From IMG/VR virus record IMGVR_UViG_3300025313_000036, positions 1 through 44,106 of that record: a stretch of DNA of 44,106 nt; one strand, 5' to 3'. Shown here one piece after another: positions 7,635-15,214 of the stretch. The DNA is from a virus. A program made the translations under genes and the position numbers. Position 1 is the first letter of the stretch; every line of letters begins with the position of its first letter. The notes beneath the pieces are model-generated. The model had not been told where the DNA came from, did not search any database, and worked only from the letters and a program-made list of their open reading frames with translations.

Positions 7635-7848
7635 TTTTGTTATCCTCCGTAAGTTTTCCTATATGCTCGTATTGAACGTACAGGTCATAATGGATCGAGC
7701 CGTCATCATTCAGCCCGGGGACAAGGTGGATATTAGCCACGTAGTAGCCTGTGCGCTGGATGAAATGCTGTAGTGCCTCGCCAAGAGCCTGGTTGAATTC
7801 CTGGGTGGCGATAGAGAAAGTTTCGCGATCTTCCATTGTCTCAGTCAT
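7609..7848 (-). CDS. Small phage protein of unknown function, 79 aa
   Basis: It encodes MTETMEDRETFSIATQEFNQ... with a mixed helix-strand pattern (EALQHFIQRTGYYVANIHLV). No recognisable motif. It is tightly packed between two putative structural genes, 3 nt after one and overlapping the next by 26 nt, and a ribosome-binding site is not obvious. The real status is supported mainly by its continuous coding layout. Confidence 0.5.
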   Translation of the reverse strand: MTETMEDRETFSIATQEFNQALGEALQHFIQRTGYYVANIHLVPGLNDDGSIHYDLYVQYEHIGKLTEDNKNGKILSNT

Positions 7849-7851
7849 GGT

Positions 7852-8238
7852 TCAATACTGAGCAATCAACAAAGTCACGTCAACAGAATCGTCGTCATTT
7901 GCCTGGGCTATCGTGACCTTGACCTTGTCATGGATCACCACTGGGGCGAACTCACCCGTCACTGCAACCCCTGAGGTGTCATGGTTCTGCACCACGGGGT
8001 AGCGGACGACGTCCGTTGCCGCGTTTACCAGAGACAGGATCGTCTGCGCCGGGAAGGCTGACACTCCTGCAGTCTCGACCGTCACGTCCGTAGTGGCTGG
8101 GGGGCTATCAAGGTACTTGACGTACACAGCAAGTATCCTGCCGCGCACGATCTGATCTGTCGTCTTGTTAGACGTTGCAACGCCAGCTCCGCCAGCCGCG
8201 AGGCCGGAGTTGATCGGGCCGACCAGACTCATGATCAT
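7852..8238 (-). CDS. Putative structural protein, 128 aa
   Basis: It encodes MIMSLVGPINSGLAAGGAGV..., with beta-rich sequence containing RILAVYVKYLDSPPATTDVT and VKVTIAQANDDDSVDVTLLI. The pattern is typical of small virion accessory proteins, but I cannot assign a family. Its start overlaps the stop of the upstream gene by 4 nt (ATGA), so it is translationally coupled. Confidence 0.5.
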   Translation of the reverse strand: MIMSLVGPINSGLAAGGAGVATSNKTTDQIVRGRILAVYVKYLDSPPATTDVTVETAGVSAFPAQTILSLVNAATDVVRYPVVQNHDTSGVAVTGEFAPVVIHDKVKVTIAQANDDDSVDVTLLIAQY

Positions 8239-8573
8239 TTTTCTGCCTCGCTTTCCGGTTCGCCCTGCTCCGGTTTTGCAGCCTTGCGGACGTCTGCAAC
8301 GGTGACCAGTCCGTCCTTGCCCGTCCCTGATACCTGGGACAAATCGACGCCCGTCTCGGCAGCGAGCTTCTCTGCCGCTTCCGTAATCATCGGTTTTGTC
8401 TCCTCGGCCTCCGGCTCACTGGAGGCGACCTCGATATCGAGAAACGGATTCGCCAGCGCCTCCGCGATCCTGTCCGGGGGCACGTCCGTCCAATGATGCT
8501 TGGAGAACTGCACCCCCGCACAGGCAGTGATCGCAGAGAGGCGCGAGTCTTGTTTGACTTTTGCGCGCATCAT
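8235..8573 (-). CDS. Head accessory protein with an E3-binding-like domain, 112 aa
   Basis: The C-terminal region ITEAAEKLAAETGVDLSQVS followed by GTGKDGLVTVADVRKA (about residues 63-100) fits the peripheral subunit-binding (E3-binding) fold of 2-oxoacid dehydrogenases, where A..LA...GVDL..V.GTG..G.....DV is the signature. Phages reuse this small helical domain in proteins beside the capsid gene. The N-terminal part (ACAGVQFSKHHWTDVPPDRI) resembles head-tail connector accessory proteins. The acidic C-terminus suggests a protein-protein contact role. No enzymatic role is implied. Confidence 0.55.
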   Translation of the reverse strand: MMRAKVKQDSRLSAITACAGVQFSKHHWTDVPPDRIAEALANPFLDIEVASSEPEAEETKPMITEAAEKLAAETGVDLSQVSGTGKDGLVTVADVRKAAKPEQGEPESEAEK

Positions 8574-8613
8574 GTATTCCCTTCTTGCTCCCGAACAGTT
8601 GCCCGGGAGTCAG

Positions 8614-9018
8614 CTACGCCACGGTGACGCCGGTATTGTTGACGATCAACCAAACCGCGTTGTGAGCAACCAGCAAAAGCCCACTACCGATTGCAGCCGC
8701 AAATGTACCTACGTCACCCGTCGCACCTGCCCCGTTGAAGCCTGGAGTAGTCTGCGTCACAGTATGAGCCGCAGCAGTGGCGCTGATGATGCACAGGAGC
8801 GTCCCGTTCTGCGCCGCAGTCGGAGCAGCGAGGGTCATCGCAGCCGCTGTTCCTTTGGTAATGACTGCGATGGCGGATTCGATAGCGATTGCTCCATCGG
8901 CTCCGTACTCGGTAACCTTGAAACGTTCGCCGGACAAGACACCAGCCATCGTCAGAGCACCGCCGGACACGATTGCGCCCGTCACGTTGAGAGGGCCAGA
9001 CAGATTAGTTTGAGCCAT
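8614..9018 (-). CDS. Head fibre or decoration-like protein, 134 aa
   Basis: It encodes MAQTNLSGPLNVTGAIVSGG..., a low-complexity Gly/Ala/Thr-rich beta protein with short hydrophobic repeats (VIGSGLL, TAAQNGTLLCIIS). The N-terminus resembles trimeric fibre or decoration proteins found directly after major capsid genes. It lies 9 nt downstream of the major capsid gene. Function is assigned from composition and position only. Confidence 0.55.
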   Translation of the reverse strand: MAQTNLSGPLNVTGAIVSGGALTMAGVLSGERFKVTEYGADGAIAIESAIAVITKGTAAAMTLAAPTAAQNGTLLCIISATAAAHTVTQTTPGFNGAGATGDVGTFAAAIGSGLLLVAHNAVWLIVNNTGVTVA

Positions 9019-9027
9019 GCCAGCCTC

Positions 9028-10002
9028 CTACGTATTGCCCATAACAGCCAGCCGCCAATCCCCGTAGAATACCTGGTAACGGGCATGCCATTTAAAGTAG
9101 CGCACGCCGCCGCCGCCCTGGGTTTCATCATCCCAGATGATCAATTCGGGGTTTTTACGGTTTTGAAGGTTGACCGGTTTTTCGGGCATGGAGGTGTCGA
9201 TAACAAACCATGCTGAGGTATCCAACCAGCCACCGGGGGCAACCAAATGACGCACGCTCCCGGCGTAGGGGTTGATACTGCGATCCGCAGTGGCGTAGTC
9301 CTCTCGGTTGGCTGAAATCTGCGCAGCGATGCGCTCCAGGTCGGGCGGAACGATCAACAGGTTATGGTTGAAGCCGATTGGCTGCCCGCGATCATCCAGG
9401 AACTTTGCCGAGGCAACTTTGACCGTCTCGAAGTTGTTCAGGGAAAGCGCCAGGGCGAACAGGTTGTCCTGTCCAGTCTGGTACTCCGCGCCTGGGTCGA
9501 TGTGGGCGTTGTTAAAGAAGGTCAGATTGTCATAGCCGTTGCCGTAGGTCGCGCCGTCACCGGAGTTAAGGGCGGAGAAGGACAGATAATCCTTGTGGCG
9601 CTCGAAGTTCACTGCCGCGCCGCGCGCCCATCCTTCCAGGTCGCCTGCCCTGTCGTCGTCGATAGCGTTATGGAAAATGCCGACCGCGATCTCGTAGTCA
9701 ACGTTGTAGACGCGCACCGCGCGCTCGTTGCCGCCCACGATCCGGATCGACCTGCCCTCGTTGGACAGCCCGACCTTGACCGCGCCGGTCTCGCCATGCA
9801 GCCCGCCTGCGCCCTGTTTCCCGGCGTTCTGGACGGGCCAGGGGACGTTGCCCATGTCGGCGTAGTCTTCGAACGACCCGTCAGAGGTCACCTCGCGAAC
9901 GAAAGCTGAGCGCATGGGAGTAAATGTCTTGCTGCCCAACAGGAAGCCAGTCCGCACCATGCGCTCCAGGTGCGCGGCGATGTCTTTGCGTGAGATTGCC
10001 AT
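9028..10002 (-). CDS. Major capsid protein, Mu gpT-like
   Basis: It encodes 324 residues, close to the 300-310 of the Mu gpT family. MAISRKDIAAHLERMVRTGF begins the protein; EDYADMGNVPWPVQNAGKQ-like N-arm sequence and FHNAIDDDRAGDLEGWARGA follow. NHNLLIVPPDLERIAAQISA and the end FKWHARYQVFYGDWRLAVMG match the conserved C-terminal half of Mu-like major head subunits. The gene comes after the protease/scaffold and decoration genes, as in Mu-type heads. The protein builds the capsid shell after cleavage or removal of scaffold. Ribosome-binding site AGGAGG lies upstream. Confidence 0.88.
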   Translation of the reverse strand: MAISRKDIAAHLERMVRTGFLLGSKTFTPMRSAFVREVTSDGSFEDYADMGNVPWPVQNAGKQGAGGLHGETGAVKVGLSNEGRSIRIVGGNERAVRVYNVDYEIAVGIFHNAIDDDRAGDLEGWARGAAVNFERHKDYLSFSALNSGDGATYGNGYDNLTFFNNAHIDPGAEYQTGQDNLFALALSLNNFETVKVASAKFLDDRGQPIGFNHNLLIVPPDLERIAAQISANREDYATADRSINPYAGSVRHLVAPGGWLDTSAWFVIDTSMPEKPVNLQNRKNPELIIWDDETQGGGGVRYFKWHARYQVFYGDWRLAVMGNT

Positions 10003-10029
10003 TTGATTTTACCTCCTAGATTACGTTGA

Positions 10030-10527
10030 TTACGTCGCCGCGTTAGCCATCAAGAACGCTGGCTCGATGTTGACCCAGACGTAGCCGTCAGCAACATCCT
10101 CGATGTACCCGACCCACAGGTTGTTTGTCGAAGTGGTGGTAATGGTGTCGTCATCCGAGGCGTAGGCTGCCGCGCCAATGTCGGTGATTGCCAATGATCC
10201 TGCGGCAAATCCCCATACACCGTTGCGGGCAACGGTCACCTCGACCGCGCCGTCAGCCAGGTTAGAAGCCTTGACTTCCTGCTTCTCCACTGCGATGCCG
10301 CCAAAGATGTCACCTGCCGCCATAGCCACTGACGCGGTACTCGGGACAGCCCGGAAGTAACCATCGGTGTCGGAGACGTCGCACACCAGGAGCGAGCCTT
10401 TATAGACGGTATGTTCGAGGTTGCCCGCGCCAAAGTTGGTATAGCCGGCCAGCTTGAGTTTCTCGTAAGCCAGGTTCCCGTGGGCCAGCCGCGCGGGGCG
10501 CTGTTTGTTTGCAGATAGAACAGCCAT
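10030..10527 (-). CDS. Capsid decoration (cement) protein, 165 aa
   Basis: It encodes MAVLSANKQRPARLAHGNLA..., a beta-rich protein with GDIFGGIAVEKQEVKASN and NGVWGFAAGSLAITDIGAAA. These fit the DUF2190-like family of head decoration proteins, which stabilise the shell. Such genes regularly lie between protease/scaffold and major capsid, as here. A GGAGG ribosome-binding site precedes the ATG. Confidence 0.65.
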   Translation of the reverse strand: MAVLSANKQRPARLAHGNLAYEKLKLAGYTNFGAGNLEHTVYKGSLLVCDVSDTDGYFRAVPSTASVAMAAGDIFGGIAVEKQEVKASNLADGAVEVTVARNGVWGFAAGSLAITDIGAAAYASDDDTITTTSTNNLWVGYIEDVADGYVWVNIEPAFLMANAAT

Positions 10528-10589
10528 TTGTTAGACCCTCCGTATGTTTCTTGTAAGTTTACGCCTCGGCAGATTGCCTCCTGCCAGGG

Positions 10590-12635
10590 CTATTTGTTCC
10601 AGGCGCTCAGGTCATACTGGGCCAGGTCGCCCAGCTCGTTAACCAGCAACGGGCTGCGCAGATCGACAAGAGTCAGCTCACCGGAGTCCAGCTTCTCTGC
10701 AAAGTATGCGGGGAGCTTCCCTGTGCCCTGCGGCCTCTTCTCGTTCCCGATCTCCGCGAACTCGACGATCCCGTCCTTGGCAACCTTCTGAACCAGATCG
10801 TTCCAGAAACCAGCCTGGTCTTGGGGAAGGCGCAACAGCGCTTCCGCGAGCTGATCTGCCTGGATTGGCAGGGCGTACGGATACTCCTCGCTGCCGATGG
10901 TGACCCTAGTTGCCAGCTCCTGGGCATCGCGCTTGCGCGTCACCTGGGCCAGGCGGCGCAGATACGTCTCCTCTGCCTGCTTCTGGATCTGCTCGTAGTG
11001 CTGAGCAAGAGCGGACTCGATGCGCTCCTGAGCTTCGCCTTCCAGGTGTTCCAGGTTGAGCAGTTTGACCAGGTCTACCACGGCATCCGGATTCCTGTCG
11101 TCACCGGGCGGGAGCTGATCCGGGGGCGCGCCGATCTTGGTCACCAGCTTGGCAACCGCCCCGTCAACTGTCTTCGCGATCAAAGATTCCAATTCCTGCA
11201 CGTCCATGTCTAAAACCTCCTGCGGCAGTGTATCTGCCGTGTCAAATTCTTGTTCCGCTTCCGCGGGCGGGGACTTCCCCGCGATCTTGTAAATACTTGC
11301 GGGTGCGGGTTTATCGAACGCACCCCGCCACATGCTGATGATCTTGTTGGCTGCCGCCTTCCGCCTGCCAGCGAACCAGTCCTGGGGCACATCGGCTGGT
11401 TTCTTGACCGCGCCGATTCCCCTGGCACCTGAGGCGGTCGCCCGTAGGGCGTTGCGGTTCGGGGCGCTTCCGGGTGATTTGCGAATCGGGAGATAGCACA
11501 ATCCTTTGACGGGTTCATCCTGGCCGGGGTATCCGTTCAGGTCAAGCAGCGAGACTTTGCGCAGGTCAGCCACGGTCAGATCGCGGCGCACCGCGCCGGC
11601 GTCCCACGGAGAATTGTCGAATTTAGCAAGCTCGGTTGGCTCGCCTAAATTAAGAGCGCGGCGAAACATATCCCGCATCGCCTCGATCCAGTCTTTACGC
11701 ACCTTGACCCAATCGTCAAAGTCGGCAAACTCGATCCCGTCGTCCGTGCGTTCGTAGGGCACCTTGAAGTAATCCCCGTCCCTGCTGACGATGCAGTAAT
11801 CGTCGAATACCTCTGTCACCCAGCCCGGCGATTCCGTAACCGCCTCATGCTTGACCGGGTGCATCTTGTTCCACGCCTCGTACACGTCACGGATTTTCTC
11901 GTCATAGGATTCGTCATCATCGTCCTGCAAATCCGAGATTACCAGGACCGATGACATCTCAACCGGGCGTAGCAGAACGTTCTGCTTGCCGTCACGAGAG
12001 GCGGGCCAGTTGGTCAATGAGCCGCCGAGTATGACTTTGTTTTTCAAGTCCAGCGTGGGGGAGAACAGCTTGCGGATGCCCTTCGAGATCAGCTCCTTGC
12101 CGACTTCCGTCCAGCGAGCCACAAAACGAATGACGTTCATCTTCTTGCCGTCCGGCTTGTCCACCTCCGCCAGGAACACGTCGGTGATCCAGCCCGCGGC
12201 GTCGCCTTTGTCGTGGTTCTGTGCATCTATCGGCAGACCGAGCACGCCACCCGATTCCGAGCGAAGGAACTCGATTGCTTGTTTCGTGTTGTCAACGTAT
12301 TTTTGTAGGTCAGCCTCCTTGATCACTACGTCGCGCCCGTACATATCCTCGAACTCTCCGGGCGCTACTCCGTCGAATGGTTTGCCGGGCAAATCCACCT
12401 CGCCCGTCATGTCGATGAACTGAAATTGTTTTGTCACATCTTCCCGTCCTTCCATTCGTTTTTTAACAATGCCGTTCGCGACCCTGAATGCCATCCCTTC
12501 ACAGTCCTCGCCGCCCTCTTCCGTACACCTCGCATGGGTGCTGTTCCAGACCTTCACCCACTGCGAGCGCAGCCTGTCGGGGAGCTTCTTTATGTTAGAC
12601 GGCAAGTCCGGGTCATTCTTGCCCGAGTATGGCAT
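10590..12635 (-). CDS. Head maturation protease/scaffold with N-terminal ChaB-like domain, 681 aa
   Basis: Residues 1-62 match the ChaB fold (MPYSGKNDPDLPSNIKKLPD, then ...FRVANGIVKK). Residues about 85-215 fit the Mu gpI-like prohead protease: a conserved His in DAQNHD (141), GWITDVF, WTEVGKELI, FSPTL (Ser192) and LTNWPASRD. A middle region with VTEVFDDYCIVSRDGDYFKV follows, then an Arg/Lys-rich stretch and a Glu/Gln-rich coiled-coil C-terminus (about 500-640) typical of scaffold. The enzyme would cleave scaffold and capsid during maturation. It is the first gene of the leftward structural operon, and its ATG has AGGTGG upstream. A fusion of ChaB, protease and scaffold in one chain is longer than usual. 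Confidence 0.75.
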   Translation of the reverse strand: MPYSGKNDPDLPSNIKKLPDRLRSQWVKVWNSTHARCTEEGGEDCEGMAFRVANGIVKKRMEGREDVTKQFQFIDMTGEVDLPGKPFDGVAPGEFEDMYGRDVVIKEADLQKYVDNTKQAIEFLRSESGGVLGLPIDAQNHDKGDAAGWITDVFLAEVDKPDGKKMNVIRFVARWTEVGKELISKGIRKLFSPTLDLKNKVILGGSLTNWPASRDGKQNVLLRPVEMSSVLVISDLQDDDDESYDEKIRDVYEAWNKMHPVKHEAVTESPGWVTEVFDDYCIVSRDGDYFKVPYERTDDGIEFADFDDWVKVRKDWIEAMRDMFRRALNLGEPTELAKFDNSPWDAGAVRRDLTVADLRKVSLLDLNGYPGQDEPVKGLCYLPIRKSPGSAPNRNALRATASGARGIGAVKKPADVPQDWFAGRRKAAANKIISMWRGAFDKPAPASIYKIAGKSPPAEAEQEFDTADTLPQEVLDMDVQELESLIAKTVDGAVAKLVTKIGAPPDQLPPGDDRNPDAVVDLVKLLNLEHLEGEAQERIESALAQHYEQIQKQAEETYLRRLAQVTRKRDAQELATRVTIGSEEYPYALPIQADQLAEALLRLPQDQAGFWNDLVQKVAKDGIVEFAEIGNEKRPQGTGKLPAYFAEKLDSGELTLVDLRSPLLVNELGDLAQYDLSAWNK

Positions 12636-12649
12636 TGTCCACCTGAAAC

Positions 12650-12700
12650 AAAAAAACCGGGCGCAAAATGCGTCCGGCCAGCCTGGAGACCCCTCCAGGC
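12650..12700 (-). terminator. Leader terminator/attenuator of the structural operon
   Basis: Between the minus-strand promoter and the protease gene, the transcript would form a perfect 8-bp hairpin (GCCTGGAG/CTCCAGGC, 12681-12700). A second hairpin, CCGGACGCA/TGCGCCCGG with one mismatch (12657-12677), is followed by seven U residues (12650-12656). The second has the form of an intrinsic terminator, yet it precedes the whole operon, so attenuation or phage antitermination is implied. Confidence 0.7.
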
Positions 12701-12724
12701 GAGGGCGGTTATTAGATTACCCAG

Positions 12725-12753
12725 TTTATAGCAAAAATCTTCCAACCTGTCAA
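12725..12753 (-). promoter_or_regulatory. Sigma70-like promoter for the structural operon
   Basis: On the minus strand TTGACA (12748-12753), a 17-nt spacer and TATAAA (12725-12730) form a near-consensus promoter. It fires leftward into the attenuator and the protease gene. Its -35 context, TTGACAGGTTG, is shared with the other leftward promoter at 24126-24155. Confidence 0.8.
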
Positions 12754-12784
12754 GTGGTTCGCGGCAACTGTCAGAAATTGCCTC

Positions 12785-12813
12785 TTGACATATTTTCTAA
12801 ACTAGGCTATAAT
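12785..12813 (+). promoter_or_regulatory. Repeated promoter cassette, copy 1
   Basis: TTGACA (12785-12790), 17-nt spacer and TATAAT (12808-12813), followed by AGGACAAAAGATCAGAGAAA. It is one of six copies of a conserved promoter-leader unit on this strand and drives the three small genes at 12850-13823. It lies back to back with the leftward structural promoter. Confidence 0.85.
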
Positions 12814-12849
12814 AAATGCAGGACAAAAGATCAGAGAAAGGACAAAGAC

Positions 12850-13170
12850 GTGGATCACAATTTCGACCCCAACCGTATACAATTCAGCGACAACCTAATC
12901 CGGAGCTTATGGAACGAAGCATTGTACTGGCTCCAGCACGGGGCGAACCACTCGGAAGCTCGCAGGAAGCGTGAGATGCTCGAGGACTACCGGAATTACT
13001 GCTGGCAAGAATTCACAGAACGTTATCCCGGCGCATATTATTTTCTTCTAGGCAAAGCCCACGAAAACGAGAAGCGCATCCTCGCACATGAATTGGAGCA
13101 ACCGTACACCAAGCCAGAGCGCAAGCGATGGATTGAATCAAGGTTGGCTGATCTGAGTTGGCTGATCTGA
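12850..13170 (+). CDS. Small protein of unknown function, 106 aa
   Basis: I chose GTG at 12850 (MDHNFDPNRIQFSDNLIRSL) because GAAAGGAC lies just upstream and promoter copy 1 is 37 nt before it. A longer frame upstream would overlap the promoter. The protein is charged and helical with many aromatic residues (LWNEALYWLQHG, GAYYFLLGKAHENEKR). No family is recognised. It is the first gene of a three-gene unit. Confidence 0.65.
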   Translation: MDHNFDPNRIQFSDNLIRSLWNEALYWLQHGANHSEARRKREMLEDYRNYCWQEFTERYPGAYYFLLGKAHENEKRILAHELEQPYTKPERKRWIESRLADLSWLI

Positions 13171-13217
13171 CATACTTTGATACGTAACAACCAGTGATCA
13201 ATCGGAAAGGAAATCAA

Positions 13218-13646
13218 ATGGACACAAATGAAAGCACAGACAAGATAATCGTCACCCTGGTTTACATCGGAACAGATCATGACGGAAAGCATGTGTACCG
13301 CGAGGTTGACGGCGAAGCCCTGGGGGAATACCGTGTGTTCGGCAAAAAAATCGGCAGCTATTCGTATCCGGGGATGATGTTCGAAATCCAGAAGATAAGC
13401 GGCGACGGGTTCAGCGTTTACTCCAACACAGTCAACAACGTCCGCCCCTTCCCGGACGAGGACAAGCGCGCAGAGTGGAGCGCGGCGCACAAAGCCAACG
13501 AAACCCTGCGTGACATGCAAAAAAACGCCATGAAAGTATGGATGCAGGAACAGTTGAGTCCGATCCGGGATGCCTACCATCAGCAAAGTACCGGGCGACG
13601 CAAGGCGGCATTCCTGGCGACAGTAATCGAGTATCTCACGAGGTAA
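13218..13646 (+). CDS. Protein of unknown function, 142 aa
   Basis: It starts at ATG 13218 with GGAAAGGAAA upstream and encodes MDTNESTDKIIVTLVYIGTD. The sequence has a beta-rich first half (HVYREVDGEALGEYRVFGKK) and a helical second half. I recognise no domain. A start at 13194 is possible but has a weaker ribosome-binding site. Confidence 0.62.
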   Translation: MDTNESTDKIIVTLVYIGTDHDGKHVYREVDGEALGEYRVFGKKIGSYSYPGMMFEIQKISGDGFSVYSNTVNNVRPFPDEDKRAEWSAAHKANETLRDMQKNAMKVWMQEQLSPIRDAYHQQSTGRRKAAFLATVIEYLTR

Positions 13647-13652
13647 GCCAAT

Positions 13653-13823
13653 ATGGACGTGGTTTACTTGATAACCGCTTACTTGGTTGCCGGATTCATC
13701 ACTGCCCTGCTTCTCCTGCTGGAGATATTCCTGTATCCAGATCCAAATATTCCCGAATGGAAATTACTTGGAATCACCATCATTGCCTGGCCCCTGGTCT
13801 GGTGGTGGTATCTCCGGGCGTAA
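13653..13823 (+). CDS. Small membrane protein, 56 aa
   Basis: ATG 13653 to TAA 13823 encodes MDVVYLITAYLVAGFITALL..., with two hydrophobic segments at about residues 3-27 and 38-52, the second Trp-rich (IIAWPLVWWWYL). It follows the previous gene by 6 nt. It ends 3 nt before the convergent leftward gene; no terminator separates them. Superinfection exclusion or holin-like roles are possible but nothing shows either. Confidence 0.6.
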   Translation: MDVVYLITAYLVAGFITALLLLLEIFLYPDPNIPEWKLLGITIIAWPLVWWWYLRA

Positions 13824-13826
13824 GCC

Positions 13827-14054
13827 TCACTTGCGAAACTCCGCATCGGCGTAATGGATGAGACGGTGAAGGTGTACCGTCCATCCATTGTCGCGTTTGA
13901 CCAGGCGCAGATCGAACGTGCCTTCGGGGAGTCTGTCCACCAGGCGAGCGATAGAAAGTGCCCGGCGTGACACATCCCCGCGGTCAGGCTCTTCCCTGAC
14001 CTCTCCGAAGGGCGTGAAATCGACCTCGTTTCCATCCCCATCAAAGACTGTCAT
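13827..14054 (-). CDS. Small protein of unknown function, 75 aa
   Basis: It encodes MTVFDGDGNEVDFTPFGEVR... and ends HRLIHYADAEFRK. No motif. It is the last gene of the modification-terminase-portal operon, and its ATG overlaps the upstream stop by 4 nt. Confidence 0.6.
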   Translation of the reverse strand: MTVFDGDGNEVDFTPFGEVREEPDRGDVSRRALSIARLVDRLPEGTFDLRLVKRDNGWTVHLHRLIHYADAEFRK

Positions 14055-14299
14055 GCCGATTGTAGCGTCTCCCCGAGCAACTCAACTGAGCGGGTAATCA
14101 TCGAGCGCACCAGCTCGTTCGCCTCTTCGTCAGCGCAGCCGTAACGCTCGACAAAGATTTCCTTCGCCGCGTTGCCGGCTGCCAACAGAATCGCTGTCCC
14201 GTACACGGAGTCGTATGTCGCGTTGAGCGCAGCCATCTTCTTGTTGACCGCCAGCATACGGTTCGACCGCCGCTTTCCTGACTTCGTATCATCCGTCAT
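14051..14299 (-). CDS. Small helical protein of unknown function, 82 aa
   Basis: It encodes MTDDTKSGKRRSNRMLAVNK... with helical sequence (AILLAAGNAAKEIFVERYGC). It overlaps its upstream neighbour by 11 nt and its downstream one by 4 nt. No family is recognised; the coding layout supports it. Confidence 0.58.
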   Translation of the reverse strand: MTDDTKSGKRRSNRMLAVNKKMAALNATYDSVYGTAILLAAGNAAKEIFVERYGCADEEANELVRSMITRSVELLGETLQSA

Positions 14300-14537
14300 C
14301 TGTCTGTACCTCCACGTCCGGGAATCGCTCCATCAGTTGAATGTACCTGGCGACCAACCGTTGTCCGTAGTCGATAGCCTTGGTCGCCTGTTTGAATTTC
14401 CGCCGCGCGCCGCGCTGCCGGCCACGTAGCACGACAATTGCCTTGTAGCGTTTGTCGCCGTTGTGCGTGCGCAGCTTCGCATATCCCTCGTAGCGGTTCT
14501 CCAATTCGTTCACGTTTATTTGAACTCCATCGAACAT
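14289..14537 (-). CDS. Small basic protein of unknown function, 82 aa
   Basis: I chose ATG 14537 (MFDGVQINVNELENRYEGYA), since a longer frame would lie inside the head morphogenesis gene. The protein is basic in the middle (RGRQRGARRKFKQATKAI). It overlaps the upstream gene by 22 nt. No motif; a DNA- or RNA-binding role is possible from charge only. Confidence 0.55.
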   Translation of the reverse strand: MFDGVQINVNELENRYEGYAKLRTHNGDKRYKAIVVLRGRQRGARRKFKQATKAIDYGQRLVARYIQLMERFPDVEVQTDDG

Positions 14538-15214
14538 GCGCAGTTGCCGTCGCAGCGTGAGCCTATCGTCGGCGGCGGGAAATAGCCGAGTGGTTGCCAG
14601 CCCTCCGCGGCGTAGCCCTCGCAATCGACGCAGTGCTCCACGGGTGAAAGCACCCGGCGTTCTTCGGTGTACTTCTCGGATTCCTTCTTGGCCTGGCGCT
14701 CCGCGTCGTGCCAGGATGACACCACGCTATCCGCGATCTGCCTGAGCTGGTTGCGCATTTGAGCCTCCGAGATCTCCCCGTTGGCGACCTGCTGCGCCAG
14801 CAGGTCAATCCGCTTATAGTCCTGCTTGAGGCGCGCTCCCATGCGCCCCCAGTCAGCGTAGGTAACCGCCTCCCTGCCACCGCGCCCGAACACGGTCAGC
14901 ACCTGGCGTCCCTGGCGCAGCTCCAGGGCGACCCGCTCCTGCCAGTCAGGGAGTGAAAGCTGCCCGGAGATAAGGCGCTCGGTCAGCCGGGTCAAGTTCT
15001 TGCCAATCACCTGCTCGTGGTACGTCCGCACCCTGTCCAGGACGGTTCCCATCTTGACTGCTTTGCCTGTCCAGCGTGACACCCACTCGCCGAGCTTGCG
15101 CACGAACTTGTACCCGGACAGGCGCACCAGGAATCGATCCCAGGTCAGCCCTTCCCGACGGGCGACCCTCCTGGCGGCAAGCGCCATTTCGAGAGCGTCT
15201 TGGACTGTCGTCAT
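14516..15214 (-). CDS. Head morphogenesis protein, Mu gpF/SPP1 gp7-like
   Basis: It has 232 residues. The C-terminus carries the cysteine signature of MuF-type minor head proteins: HCVDCEGYAAEGWQPLGYFP followed by CDGNCACSMEF. The rest is helical and Arg-rich (TVQDALEMALAARRVARREG, RMGARLKQDYKRIDLLAQQV). Such proteins sit at the portal vertex and help capsid assembly or DNA ejection. It directly follows the portal gene with a 4-nt overlap, the expected order. It is shorter than most MuF proteins, so part of the N-terminal domain may be reduced. Confidence 0.72.
   Translation of the reverse strand: MTTVQDALEMALAARRVARREGLTWDRFLVRLSGYKFVRKLGEWVSRWTGKAVKMGTVLDRVRTYHEQVIGKNLTRLTERLISGQLSLPDWQERVALELRQGRQVLTVFGRGGREAVTYADWGRMGARLKQDYKRIDLLAQQVANGEISEAQMRNQLRQIADSVVSSWHDAERQAKKESEKYTEERRVLSPVEHCVDCEGYAAEGWQPLGYFPPPTIGSRCDGNCACSMEFK

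Noticed and set aside
12469-13170. A long 233-residue plus-strand start for the first small gene
   Set aside because: Its first part lies opposite the protease gene and across the promoters. GTG 12850 with its own ribosome-binding site after promoter copy 1 is preferred.
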